NCBI GenBank assembly: GCA_030828335.1
Contig: JAURCQ010000004.1
Coordinates: forward strand, 1-38,048
DNA from: Gammaproteobacteria bacterium
GTDB lineage: Bacteria > Pseudomonadota > Gammaproteobacteria > Pseudomonadales > Azotimanducaceae
Length of the DNA: 38,048 nt
Reading direction: 5' to 3'
How positions within the stretch are numbered: position 1 is the stretch's first letter; each line of letters starts with the position of its first letter. Of this stretch, positions 23,445-31,288 are shown piece after piece. Both the position numbers and the translations under genes were made by a program. The notes below the pieces were generated by a model, which made no database searches, had not been told where the DNA came from, and saw only the letters and a program-made list of their open reading frames with translations.

Positions 23445-24265
23445 AAACGCTGCGGGCGCTTCTGGCGCGCCTCCGGGGGCTGCCGCGGCCGTCGCCTCGG
23501 CAATGGCAAGGGCTCGGCGCGACCCTAGTGACGCTGGCCGTGCTCTTCTGGTGGGCCGGGGAAGGCCCGCAGGAGGACCCCTCGGCGGCCCCGGCCTCGG
23601 GCCCGGCGCCCGAGCAGGTCCCGGATTTTTCCGCGCTGCCGACCGTGAGCGCTCGGAAAGCGGCTTTTTTTGCCTTTCTCTTGCCGCGCATCGAGGCGGA
23701 GAATCAGCGTATCGACGAACTTCGGGCCCGCATCGAGGTGCTCCAAAGCGCGGACGGACCCTGGGACGGGGCGGCGGAAGCTTGGCTGACGGACCTCGAG
23801 ACGCGTTACGGTCTGCCCTCCCCCGGAGATGGGGCTGATCGTCTGCCTCGCCTGCTCCGCCGCGTAGATCGCATTCCCCCCTCCCTAGCGCTCGCTCAGG
23901 CGGCGACGGAGTCGGCCTGGGGCACCTCGCGCTTCGCCCAGGTGGGTCGGAATTTCTTTGGCCAGTGGTGCTATAGCCAGGGGTGCGGTCTCGTGCCCCT
24001 GCTACGGCCGGAGGGCTCGGAGCACGAAGTGCGTCTCTTTGAGCACTCCGCCGACTCGGTGGTGAGCTACATGCACAATTTAAACAGCCACCCAGCCCAC
24101 CGTTCCTTCCGCGTGCTGCGAGCCGCGGCGCGGCGGGAGGGGCGCTCCCTCTCGGGGGAGCTGCTCGCTCCTGGGCTCCTGCGCTACTCCGAGCGCCGGG
24201 CGGCCTACGTGGCGGATCTGCTGGCCATCATGCGCTTTAACCGCCTAGGCCGCTTCGACAGCTAG
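23441..24265 (+). CDS. Bax-like glucosaminidase-domain protein
   Basis: A 274-residue protein with one N-terminal TM anchor (about residues 25-40) and a periplasmic region. The glucosaminidase (lysozyme-like) domain covers about 120-270, with the predicted catalytic Glu157 in AATESAWGTSRFA and the Bax-type cysteines in QWCYSQGCG. It should cut the glycan strands of peptidoglycan, as inferred from the family. The GTG start overlaps the ybbP stop by four bases, tying it to the ABC complex. Its TAG shares CTAG with the stop of the convergent deacetylase gene. I infer a role in wall remodelling, but no partner is proven. Confidence 0.87.
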   Translation: MKTLRALLARLRGLPRPSPRQWQGLGATLVTLAVLFWWAGEGPQEDPSAAPASGPAPEQVPDFSALPTVSARKAAFFAFLLPRIEAENQRIDELRARIEVLQSADGPWDGAAEAWLTDLETRYGLPSPGDGADRLPRLLRRVDRIPPSLALAQAATESAWGTSRFAQVGRNFFGQWCYSQGCGLVPLLRPEGSEHEVRLFEHSADSVVSYMHNLNSHPAHRSFRVLRAAARREGRSLSGELLAPGLLRYSERRAAYVADLLAIMRFNRLGRFDS

Positions 24266-25338
24266 GGGAGGCGCAGAAGGGGTTGGGATAGCCAATGCCA
24301 GCGCCCTCCCGGGCCCTGGGCGGTGCAGTTGAAACGGCTTCTCCCCAGGGGAAGGGGCGCGGGCGCCAAGGCTTCTACCTGCCTTCCCTCCCGTGTCGTG
24401 GGAATCGAACCTTGACCGCTGAGGTAGCATTGCACCGGTCCCCGGTGCGCTTCGGGGAAGCGCAGGGTAAAGCGGAGCCTGGGGCGGTCCAGTGCCTTCG
24501 GCAAAATCATCGAGGTTGGGCTTTCAATGGTGGCCGCCAGGGCCTTCATGGTGAGCTTGGGGCGCAGGCTGTCGAGCGCACCGTAAAGGCCGGAGGCGGG
24601 AAAGCGGGGGAGGGCCTGGGGATCGCTGCCTGCCCATAGGGGTCCCGAATGCTGGCCGAACGCCGGATAGCCCTGGGCCTTCAGCCAAGCTTGGAGCTTG
24701 GGGGCGAACTCCCCGTAGGGATAGGCGAAGAGCTTCGGCTGGGGCCCCAGCTCCGCATCGATGCGCGCCTGCGCCTCAAGCACCTGGGTCTCGAGGTAGG
24801 TCTCATAGGCCGCTGCCCCCGGGGCCGGGAGCCCCTGGCTTTCGCCGCGCACCATATAATCGTGGCGTAGGCCGTGGTTGCCCATGGTCGCCCCCTCGGC
24901 GGCCAACCGCCGAAGCTGGTCCCAGGACAGAAAGCCGCCATGGCGCCCATCGATGGGCTCGGGGTTTAGGAAAATGGTGTAGGGCCAGCCCCGGGCGCGG
25001 AGCAAGGGGTGAGCCGTCTCGGCGATGCTTTCGTAGGCATCGTCGAAGGTGATGGCAAGCGTCGTCTCCGGTAAAGTGCGCCCGGCTCGGAGCGCCTCGA
25101 GCGCCTCCCCGAGGGGGAGCACGGTGGCTCCGCTCGCTTCGATCGCTTCAAGGTGCGCGGCGAACTGAGCGGGTGTGACCGACGTGCTAGCCGGCGTGTC
25201 CGTGGCCACGAAGTGGTATTGCAGCACCACCACGCTTGGCAGCAGGGTATCGCCGGCGCCCAGGGCAGCGCCGCCAAGAAGCGCAAGGCTCCCGAGCAGG
25301 GACAACCGCAGCCAACGATGAAAGGATGGGCTTAGCAT
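24262..25338 (-). CDS. Polysaccharide deacetylase family protein (CE4)
   Basis: A 358-residue exported protein. A signal peptide or N-terminal anchor spans about residues 8-28. The NodB/CE4 domain shows the metal-binding Asp pair in LAITFDDAY, the metal-binding histidines in [11 protein letters not shown], and later [11 protein letters not shown]. Such enzymes remove N-acetyl groups from sugar polymers. A C-terminal region of about 110 residues, rich in Arg, Pro and aromatic residues, may be a binding module. The ATG at 25338 has GGGAG eight bases upstream, inside ttcA; an in-frame GTG lies nine bases further up. It is convergent with the bax-like gene, so two wall- or glycan-acting proteins sit tail to tail. 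Confidence 0.88.
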   Translation of the reverse strand: MLSPSFHRWLRLSLLGSLALLGGAALGAGDTLLPSVVVLQYHFVATDTPASTSVTPAQFAAHLEAIEASGATVLPLGEALEALRAGRTLPETTLAITFDDAYESIAETAHPLLRARGWPYTIFLNPEPIDGRHGGFLSWDQLRRLAAEGATMGNHGLRHDYMVRGESQGLPAPGAAAYETYLETQVLEAQARIDAELGPQPKLFAYPYGEFAPKLQAWLKAQGYPAFGQHSGPLWAGSDPQALPRFPASGLYGALDSLRPKLTMKALAATIESPTSMILPKALDRPRLRFTLRFPEAHRGPVQCYLSGQGSIPTTREGRQVEALAPAPLPLGRSRFNCTAQGPGGRWHWLSQPLLRLP

Positions 25339-26170
25339 GGCAACCACTCCCGCCTATGAACGCGCCAAGCTTCAGAAGCGGCTTCGCCGCCAGGTCGGGC
25401 AAGCCATCGCCGACTACGCCATGATCGAAGCCGGTGATCGCGTGATGGTGTGCCTTTCCGGGGGAAAGGACTCCTACACCCTTCTCGATATCTTACGCCA
25501 GCTTCAGGCCACGGCGCCCATCGACTTCGAGCTTGTGGCGGTGAATCTTGATCAGAAGCAGCCGAACTTCCCCGAGCACGTGCTGCCCACCTACCTTGAG
25601 GGGCTGGGCATCGAATATCACATCATCGAGCAGGATACCTACAGCGTGGTGAAGGCCCTCACGCCGGAGGGCAAAACCTATTGCCCGGTGTGCTCGCGCA
25701 TGCGCCGGGGGGCGCTCTACAACTTCGCTCGGCGCATTGGGGCGACGAAGGTGGCCCTCGGCCATCACCTGGATGACATCGTGGAAACGCTCTTCTTGAA
25801 CCTCTTCCATGGCGCCACCCTAAAGGCCATGCCGCCCAAGCTATTGTCCGACGATGGGGACCACATCCTCATTCGCCCCCTGGCCTACTGCCGGGAGAAG
25901 GACATCGCCCGCTGGGCCGAGGTACAGGCCTTTCCCATCATTCCCTGCGATCTTTGTGGTAGCCAGGATGGGCTGGAGCGCCAGGTGATTAAGCGCATGC
26001 TTGCGGAATGGGAGCGCGCCCACCCCGCACGCATCGAGAAGATTGCCGGGGCCCTGCGCCGGGTCGTCCCCTCCCATCTCATGGACCGGGAGCTCTTCGA
26101 CTTTGCGGGCCTCGATGCGGAGCGGGCAGCGCGCCCCGAAGCCCTGCGCATTCCCGTGAAGGAAGCCTAA
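25337..26170 (+). CDS. ttcA: tRNA 2-thiocytidine(32) synthetase TtcA
   Basis: A 277-residue cytosolic enzyme that thiolates C32 of certain tRNAs, using ATP and a [4Fe-4S] cluster. The PP-loop SGGKDS is at residues 41-46. Cluster cysteines lie in CPVC (116 and 119), and a further pair is in PCDLCG (204 and 207), one of which is the third ligand in the family. [14 protein letters not shown] follows the PP-loop fold. The ATG at 25337 is preceded by AAGGA with a ten-base gap and shares CATG with the divergent deacetylase start. The yheU-like gene starts two bases after its stop. Confidence 0.96.
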   Translation: MATTPAYERAKLQKRLRRQVGQAIADYAMIEAGDRVMVCLSGGKDSYTLLDILRQLQATAPIDFELVAVNLDQKQPNFPEHVLPTYLEGLGIEYHIIEQDTYSVVKALTPEGKTYCPVCSRMRRGALYNFARRIGATKVALGHHLDDIVETLFLNLFHGATLKAMPPKLLSDDGDHILIRPLAYCREKDIARWAEVQAFPIIPCDLCGSQDGLERQVIKRMLAEWERAHPARIEKIAGALRRVVPSHLMDRELFDFAGLDAERAARPEALRIPVKEA

Positions 26171-26171
26171 G

Positions 26172-26402
26172 GTGCCTATCGCCATTCCCCTGGAGGCCCT
26201 GGATGAGGAGACGCTCCAGGCGGTGCTCGAGGCCTTCGTGACGGAAGAGGGGACGGATTATGGACACCGGGACTACAGCCTAGGGGAAAAGGTGGCGGCG
26301 GTGCGCGGCCAGCTCACTCAGGGGGTGGCCGTGCTGTGCTATGACGAAGCAACGGAGTCCGTGACGGTAATCCCGAAGGATCAGCTCCCTCCCAATTTTT
26401 AG
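26172..26402 (+). CDS. YheU family protein (UPF0270)
   Basis: A 76-residue protein that I recognise as YheU-like from the layout IPLEALDEETLQAVLEAFV, then EEGTDYGHRDYSLGEKVAAV and a C-terminal VTVIPKDQLPPN. The family is small, gammaproteobacterial and of unknown function. The start is a GTG one base after the ttcA stop, with AAGGA inside the end of ttcA, so it is translationally coupled to ttcA. A role connected with tRNA modification would be a guess from position only. Confidence 0.88.
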   Translation: MPIAIPLEALDEETLQAVLEAFVTEEGTDYGHRDYSLGEKVAAVRGQLTQGVAVLCYDEATESVTVIPKDQLPPNF

Positions 26403-26408
26403 GGCCCA

Positions 26409-26437
26409 TTGCTGGCCCCAGGGCCCTGCGCTATGGT
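26409..26437 (+). promoter_or_regulatory. Candidate sigma-70 promoter of the TonB receptor gene
   Basis: TTGCTG (26409-26414) and TATGGT (26432-26437) are separated by exactly 17 bp, about 35 bp before the receptor ATG. The match is partial (three and four of six). The spacer contains a GGGCCC palindrome, one of two in this 70-bp gap. I saw no Fur box-like A/T-rich palindrome. A GGAGAG ribosome site precedes the ATG at 26473. Confidence 0.4.
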
Positions 26438-26472
26438 CCTGCGCCGTTCCTGCTAACGCTTGGAGAGACCCC

Positions 26473-28569
26473 ATGCTGAGCCGTTTGTCCCTTGCTTCGC
26501 TGATCGCTGCGGCCGTGCTTGTGCCAGCCTTCACAAGTGCCGCGGAGGCCGACCCGTCCAGCCCTAGCCTGGAGACGATCACCGTGTCCGCGCGGCCGGC
26601 CCTGTCCGACGCCTTCACGGAGGTGGGGGCCCTCACCACGCTAAGCGGCGAGCTGGTGGAGGGGCTGGCGCCGGTGCATGGCCAGGAGCTCTTTGTGCGG
26701 GTGCCTGGCGCCTGGGTCTCCCGGGGCTCGGGGCAGGAGCACCTTATGGCCCTGCGCTCCCCGGTGCTGGCGGGGCCCGGGGCCTGCGGCGCCTTTCTGC
26801 TCCTAGAAGACGGCATTCCCCTGCGTCCCGCGGGGTTCTGCAATGTGAACAACCTTTTTGAGATGAACCTGGCTCAGGCGGCGGGGGTAGAAGTGCTGCG
26901 GGGGCCGGGCTCGGCCCTCTATGGGGGCACGGCGCTCTTCGGCGCGGTGAACGTCTTTACCCCGGCGCCGGCGGCCGACCTTGCTGCCCCCGAGGGCATG
27001 ATCCAGGCCGAGCTGGGCCCCTGGTCCTACGGTGGGCTTCAGGGGCAGGTGGCAGCGCCCCTGGGTGAGGAGCGGATCCTGGCCACCTTCGATGTGGTGG
27101 ATACGGATGGCTGGCAGGACGACACGGGCTTCCGGCATCGCAAGGGTAGCCTCCGGGCCCAGGGGCAGCGCGGGGCCTGGCGCCATGATTTTCAGCTCTC
27201 CGGCGCCTCCTTGGACCAGAACACCGGCGGCTACGTGGTGGGTGAAGAAGCCTTCGCGGATGCCACCCTGCGTAACACCAACCCGAACCCCGAGGCCTAC
27301 CGGGAGGCCTATGCGCTTCGGGCCTCCCTAGGTCTCGAGCGGGATCTTCCGAGCGGTGCGGTGCTGGGCTTAACGCCCTACGCGCGCCGCTCGGAAATGG
27401 AATTTCTGCAGCACTTTCTTCCCGGGAAGCCCCTGGAGGAGAATGGCCAGGATAGCGTCGGGGTGATTGCCCGCCTCACTCAGGCGGGGGAACGCTGGCG
27501 CGGGGCCGTGGGGGTGCAGCTGGAGTGGGCCGATACCTGGCTGACCCAGCGTCAAGATGGCCCCACGGTGGGTTCGGCCTTCCTCGTGGCCACCCGCCCC
27601 GAGGGGCAGCACTACGACTACGCGGTGGAGAGCACGCTGGCGGCGGCCTTTTATGATGTTTCCCTGGACCTTTCGCCGCGCCTGACCCTCGTGCACAGTG
27701 CCCGCCTCGAACAGCTTCGCTACGACTACGACAACCGCATGCTCGCCGGGAACACGCGGGATGACGGCACAGCTTGCGGCTTCGGCGGTTGTAACTACTC
27801 CCGCCCTGAGGACCGGAACGATCGCTTCACCGATCAAGCCGGTCGCCTGGGGGTCGTGTACGGCTTAAGCGCCCACAGCCAGCTGGCCCTGACCGCCTCC
27901 GCGGGCTTCCGGGCACCCCAAAGCACGGAGCTCTACCGCCTTCAGTCGGGACAGACCGTGGCCGATCTTCGTAGCGAATTTGTGCGCAGCTTTGAGCTGG
28001 CCTATGGCTTTGCTCGGGACGGCTTCACCCTGAGTCTGACGGCCTTCGACCAGCGGGCCGAGGATCAGGTGCTGCGGGATGCGGAGGGCTTTAACATCTC
28101 TGCGGGTAAGACCGATAGCGACGGGGTGGAGGGGCAACTCAGCTATGCCATCTATCCGACCCTGACGGTGGCGGGGCAGGTGACCTACGCGCGCCATCGC
28201 TACGCCTTCAGCCGAGCTCTGGGGCGGGGCGAAGCGATCCAGGAGGGCGATGACGTGGATACGGCGCCGCGGTGGCTGGGCTCGGCGCAGCTGCGCTGGA
28301 CCCCGAGTGACGCTCTCAGCGTCGAGCTCGAGAATGTCACCATGGGGGATTACTACATGGATGCGGGGAATACGGCCCGCTACGACGGCCACCGGGTTTG
28401 GAATCTTAGGGGGCGCTATGCCCTGTCTGATCAGCTCACGGTCGCGCTGCGCATTCTGAATCTAGCGGACGAGCGCTACGCCGAGCGCGCCGATCTGGCC
28501 TTTGGGAATGAGCGCTATTTCGTTGGCCAGCCGCAGCGAGCGCACTTAAGCGTTCGCTACGACTTCTAA
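26473..28569 (+). CDS. TonB-dependent outer-membrane receptor
   Basis: A 698-residue outer-membrane gated channel energised by TonB. A signal peptide ends near SAAEA (residue 26) and is followed by a TonB-box-like LETITVSA. The plug domain (about 40-165) includes GVEVLRGPGSALYGG and FGAVNVFTP. A 22-strand-type beta-barrel then runs to a C-terminal Phe (SVRYDF), as outer-membrane insertion requires. Two cysteines in the plug (GACGAF and GFCNVN) and two in an extracellular loop (ACGFGGC) may form disulphides. The ligand (iron chelate, vitamin or sugar) cannot be told; no siderophore, cobalamin or glycan genes adjoin it. rlmM starts two bases after its stop. Confidence 0.93.
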   Translation: MLSRLSLASLIAAAVLVPAFTSAAEADPSSPSLETITVSARPALSDAFTEVGALTTLSGELVEGLAPVHGQELFVRVPGAWVSRGSGQEHLMALRSPVLAGPGACGAFLLLEDGIPLRPAGFCNVNNLFEMNLAQAAGVEVLRGPGSALYGGTALFGAVNVFTPAPAADLAAPEGMIQAELGPWSYGGLQGQVAAPLGEERILATFDVVDTDGWQDDTGFRHRKGSLRAQGQRGAWRHDFQLSGASLDQNTGGYVVGEEAFADATLRNTNPNPEAYREAYALRASLGLERDLPSGAVLGLTPYARRSEMEFLQHFLPGKPLEENGQDSVGVIARLTQAGERWRGAVGVQLEWADTWLTQRQDGPTVGSAFLVATRPEGQHYDYAVESTLAAAFYDVSLDLSPRLTLVHSARLEQLRYDYDNRMLAGNTRDDGTACGFGGCNYSRPEDRNDRFTDQAGRLGVVYGLSAHSQLALTASAGFRAPQSTELYRLQSGQTVADLRSEFVRSFELAYGFARDGFTLSLTAFDQRAEDQVLRDAEGFNISAGKTDSDGVEGQLSYAIYPTLTVAGQVTYARHRYAFSRALGRGEAIQEGDDVDTAPRWLGSAQLRWTPSDALSVELENVTMGDYYMDAGNTARYDGHRVWNLRGRYALSDQLTVALRILNLADERYAERADLAFGNERYFVGQPQRAHLSVRYDF

Positions 28570-28570
28570 G

Positions 28571-29647
28571 GTGTCCCTCGATCGTTGGATCGGGCTCTGC
28601 CGACCGGGCTTTGAAGGTGACCTCGCCGCGGAGCTCACCACCGTCTTGGCCGAGGAGGGCGTTGGGGGCTATGCCCGCACGGAGGCCGGGGAAGGCCTGG
28701 TGGAGTGGGTGGCTTACGGTTTGAGCCCTCGGGAGCTCCTGGCGCTGCGGTCCTTGCCCACGCTCCAGAATCTCGTCTTTTGTCGCCAGCTCTCCCTTGC
28801 GGGACCTCAGCTGACGGCGCTCGATCCAGCGGACCGGGCTTCGGGCCTTGTCGCTGCGGCGCCCTGGGCCGCCGCCGAGGTACTTGTGGAAAGTCCCGCG
28901 GGCCCGGCCTATGCGGGGCTGGAGCGCCTCGCTAAGCGCCTGCCCGGGCCCATCCGCGGCGCCCTAGAGGATGCGGGGAAGCTCGCCGGCCCTCAGGATC
29001 GGAAGCTGCGGCTCCATGTGACCCTGGCGAGCGGCACCTCCGCCTGGGTGGGCTATGCGCCGGCGGCCTTGAGCCTGGCCGAGCCAGGAGGCGTGCGCCG
29101 CCTGCGCCGCCTGGCCGGTGCTCCCAGCCGCTCCGGGGTGAAGCTCCAGGAAGCCTTTATGCATTTCCTCTCGCCCACGGAGCGGCACCTGGCCTTTGCG
29201 GGCCGACCGACGGCCGTCGATTTAGGGGCCGCCCCGGGGGGCTGGACCTTCGTGCTGCGTAGCCTCGGGGCCGAAGTGCTGGCGGTGGACAATGGGGCGC
29301 TGGATCCGGGCCTTGCGGAGGATCCCCTGGTCATTCACGTGAAGGGCGACGCCTTTACCTATGAGCCGCCGCGCACCGTGGATTGGTTGGTGTGCGATGT
29401 GGTGGACAAGCCTGCCCGGGTGGTGGAAACGTTGGCCCGGTGGCTGCGCCGGCGCTGGGCCATGCGGGCGATCTTCAACCTGAAGCTGCCCATGAAGCAG
29501 CGCCACGCCGCGGTGATGGATGCGCGGGAACGCTTCTTCCGGATTCTCGGTCCCCGGGCCGAGGAGTACACCTTTGCGGTGAAGCAGCTTTATCATGACC
29601 GGGAAGAGGTGACCTGCTACGCGGCCCCCCGGGGCGGCGACCACTAA
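28571..29647 (+). CDS. rlmM: 23S rRNA C2498 ribose 2'-O-methyltransferase RlmM
   Basis: A 358-residue SAM-dependent RNA methyltransferase. An N-terminal ferredoxin-like/THUMP part (about 1-160, beginning SLDRWIGLCRPGFEGDL) binds RNA. The C-terminal Rossmann domain has SAM motif I VDLGAAPGGWTF and then LAVDNG-type strands. A catalytic Lys is in FNLKLPMKQRH. Length and landmarks agree with E. coli RlmM. The start is a GTG two bases after the TonB receptor stop. It may depend on that transcript or have its own promoter inside the receptor gene. Confidence 0.94.
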   Translation: MSLDRWIGLCRPGFEGDLAAELTTVLAEEGVGGYARTEAGEGLVEWVAYGLSPRELLALRSLPTLQNLVFCRQLSLAGPQLTALDPADRASGLVAAAPWAAAEVLVESPAGPAYAGLERLAKRLPGPIRGALEDAGKLAGPQDRKLRLHVTLASGTSAWVGYAPAALSLAEPGGVRRLRRLAGAPSRSGVKLQEAFMHFLSPTERHLAFAGRPTAVDLGAAPGGWTFVLRSLGAEVLAVDNGALDPGLAEDPLVIHVKGDAFTYEPPRTVDWLVCDVVDKPARVVETLARWLRRRWAMRAIFNLKLPMKQRHAAVMDARERFFRILGPRAEEYTFAVKQLYHDREEVTCYAAPRGGDH

Positions 29648-29658
29648 GCGGAGGGGCC

Positions 29659-30015
29659 ATGACCAGCACTGTGGGGGCCGGGGAGCGCAGCAAGCTGCTC
29701 TCCCTTGAGATCCGGGATCGCGCCGCCCTCTACGGGGCCTACATGCCCTTTCTCACCCATGGTGGACTGTTTATCCCCACCCAAACCCTTTACCCCTTGG
29801 GCACGGAGCTCTTTTTGCTCCTGAGCTTGCTCGATGCGCCGGAAAAGTTCCCCACGGCCGCGCGCGTGGTGTGGCGTACGCCGGTGGGGGCCCAGGGGGG
29901 GCGCAAGGCCGGCCTCGGGGTGGCTTTCACCGAACCTGACTGCCCTGCGCGCCGCTATATCGAGCGGCAACTCGCGGGGCTCAAGGCCGACGAGCGCCCC
30001 ACGCACACGCTCTAG
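29659..30015 (+). CDS. pilZ: Type IV pilus-associated PilZ protein
   Basis: A 118-residue single-domain protein that matches PilZ itself, the pilus biogenesis factor, rather than a generic c-di-GMP receptor. The LYGAYMPFLTHGGLFIPT block, FLLLSLLDAPEKF and VVWRTPVGAQGGRKAGLGVAF are in the expected order. The arginine-rich c-di-GMP motif (RxxxR) is not evident, as in canonical PilZ. It sits between rlmM (11 bp upstream) and tatD (24 bp downstream); pilZ next to tatD is common in gammaproteobacteria. No pilus structural gene is in the window. Confidence 0.92.
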   Translation: MTSTVGAGERSKLLSLEIRDRAALYGAYMPFLTHGGLFIPTQTLYPLGTELFLLLSLLDAPEKFPTAARVVWRTPVGAQGGRKAGLGVAFTEPDCPARRYIERQLAGLKADERPTHTL

Positions 30016-30039
30016 CCCCTTTCCCCAAGGAGTTTGCCC

Positions 30040-30813
30040 ATGCTGGTGGATAGCCACTGCCATCTCGACTATTTAGACGCGCCGCCGGAGGAGAGCATCG
30101 CCCGGGCCAAGGCCGCGGGGGTAGCGCACCTGTTGTGCGTGGGCGCCGATCCGGAACACTTTGATCGCGTGCTGGCCGTGGTTCAGCGCGCGGAAGGGGT
30201 AGATGGCAGCGTCGGGATTCATCCCCTGGCGGTCACCGCCGAGCTTGCCCCCTGGGATGCGGTGGTGGCGCGGGCGAGCGCCCCGGGCGTGGTGGCCCTC
30301 GGGGAAACGGGACTGGACTACGCTGATCCCGCCGCCCCCGATCGAGCCCTGCAGGGGGAACGCTTTGCGCAGCACCTGGCCTTAGGCGCGGAGCATGGGC
30401 TGCCCGTGATCATTCATACCCGGGAGGCGCGGGAGGACACCCTGGCTCTGCTGCGCGCCGCCGGGCCCCGGCCCGAAGCCGGGGTGCTGCACTGCTTTAC
30501 GGAAAGCTGGGAAATGGCCGAGGAAGCGATCGCCCTGGGCTACTATGTGAGCTTCTCTGGCATCGTCACCTTTAAGAACGCGGCGGCGCTTCGAGAGGTG
30601 GCGGCGAAGGTCCCCGCGGAGCGTCTGCTGGTGGAAACCGATGCCCCCTGGCTCGCGCCCGTGCCCCATCGGGGCCGGCAGAACGAGCCGGCGCTCTTGC
30701 CCCACACGGCAGCGGTGCTGGCCCAGTGCCAGGGCGTGAGCCCCGAGGCGCTGGCTCGGCAAACCACGGAAAACTACCGGCGCCTCTTCGCCCGCACGTC
30801 CCTTTCGGCCTAA
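30040..30813 (+). CDS. tatD: TatD family metal-dependent hydrolase (DNase)
   Basis: A 257-residue TIM-barrel hydrolase. Metal ligands appear as HCH in VDSHCHLDYL, Glu in LGETGLDY, His in VIIHTREA and HCFTE, and Asp in VETDAPWLAP. TatD proteins act as 3'-5' exonucleases on DNA or RNA and have been linked to DNA repair. The start is the ATG at 30040 with AAGGAG seven bases upstream; an in-frame TTG six bases earlier is rejected. It is convergent with the acetyltransferase gene ten bases away. Confidence 0.94.
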   Translation: MLVDSHCHLDYLDAPPEESIARAKAAGVAHLLCVGADPEHFDRVLAVVQRAEGVDGSVGIHPLAVTAELAPWDAVVARASAPGVVALGETGLDYADPAAPDRALQGERFAQHLALGAEHGLPVIIHTREAREDTLALLRAAGPRPEAGVLHCFTESWEMAEEAIALGYYVSFSGIVTFKNAAALREVAAKVPAERLLVETDAPWLAPVPHRGRQNEPALLPHTAAVLAQCQGVSPEALARQTTENYRRLFARTSLSA

Positions 30814-30823
30814 GCCAACGGTT

Positions 30824-31288
30824 CTAGGTGCGGGGGAAGAGTTCCTCGAACAAGCGGTAGTCCGTTTCCTTCATGCCTAGGGCTTCGTAGGTGCGCTGCG
30901 CCCGCAGGTTATCCCGCTCCACATAGAGGCGCAGGCCGATGCCCGTGGGATCTGCGAGGGCCTCGTCGCGCACCGTTTCATAGAGGGAACGGAATACCCC
31001 CCGCTGGCGCCAGGCGGGCGTCACGTAAACGCTCTGCAGCCACCAGAAGGTGCCCGCGCGCCAGTCGCTCCATTCGAAGGTGACGGAGGCGGTGCCGACG
31101 CAGCGGTCCGCCTCATCCACGGCGACCCACACCCGGCCCCGGGCCGGCACGGTGATGAGCCCTTCAATACCCGCGGTAACGATGGCTTCCGGGAGCACAT
31201 GGTCCTCCGTCTCCAGCGCCATGGCGCACTGAAAGGCGGCAAGGGTCGGCACGTCGGCGAGGCTGGCGGCCCGAAGGGAAAAGGTCAT
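30824..31288 (-). CDS. GNAT family N-acetyltransferase
   Basis: A 154-residue acetyl-CoA-dependent transferase. The acetyl-CoA-binding motif A region is LQSVYVTPAWRQRGVFRSLY (the usual Q/RxxGxG/A appears as RQRGVF), followed by LRLYVERDNLRAQRTYEALGM. The ATG at 31288 overlaps the dipeptidyl peptidase stop (ATGA) and has GGAG eight bases upstream; an in-frame GTG at 31297 is an alternative. Third in the pepQ-peptidase-GNAT run. The acceptor is unknown, perhaps a small amine, amino acid or peptide. Confidence 0.88.
   Translation of the reverse strand: MTFSLRAASLADVPTLAAFQCAMALETEDHVLPEAIVTAGIEGLITVPARGRVWVAVDEADRCVGTASVTFEWSDWRAGTFWWLQSVYVTPAWRQRGVFRSLYETVRDEALADPTGIGLRLYVERDNLRAQRTYEALGMKETDYRLFEELFPRT

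Noticed and set aside
26403..26433. Rho-independent terminator after the yheU-like gene
   Set aside because: Two GGGCCC palindromes are present, but there is no clean stem-loop followed by a T-tract.
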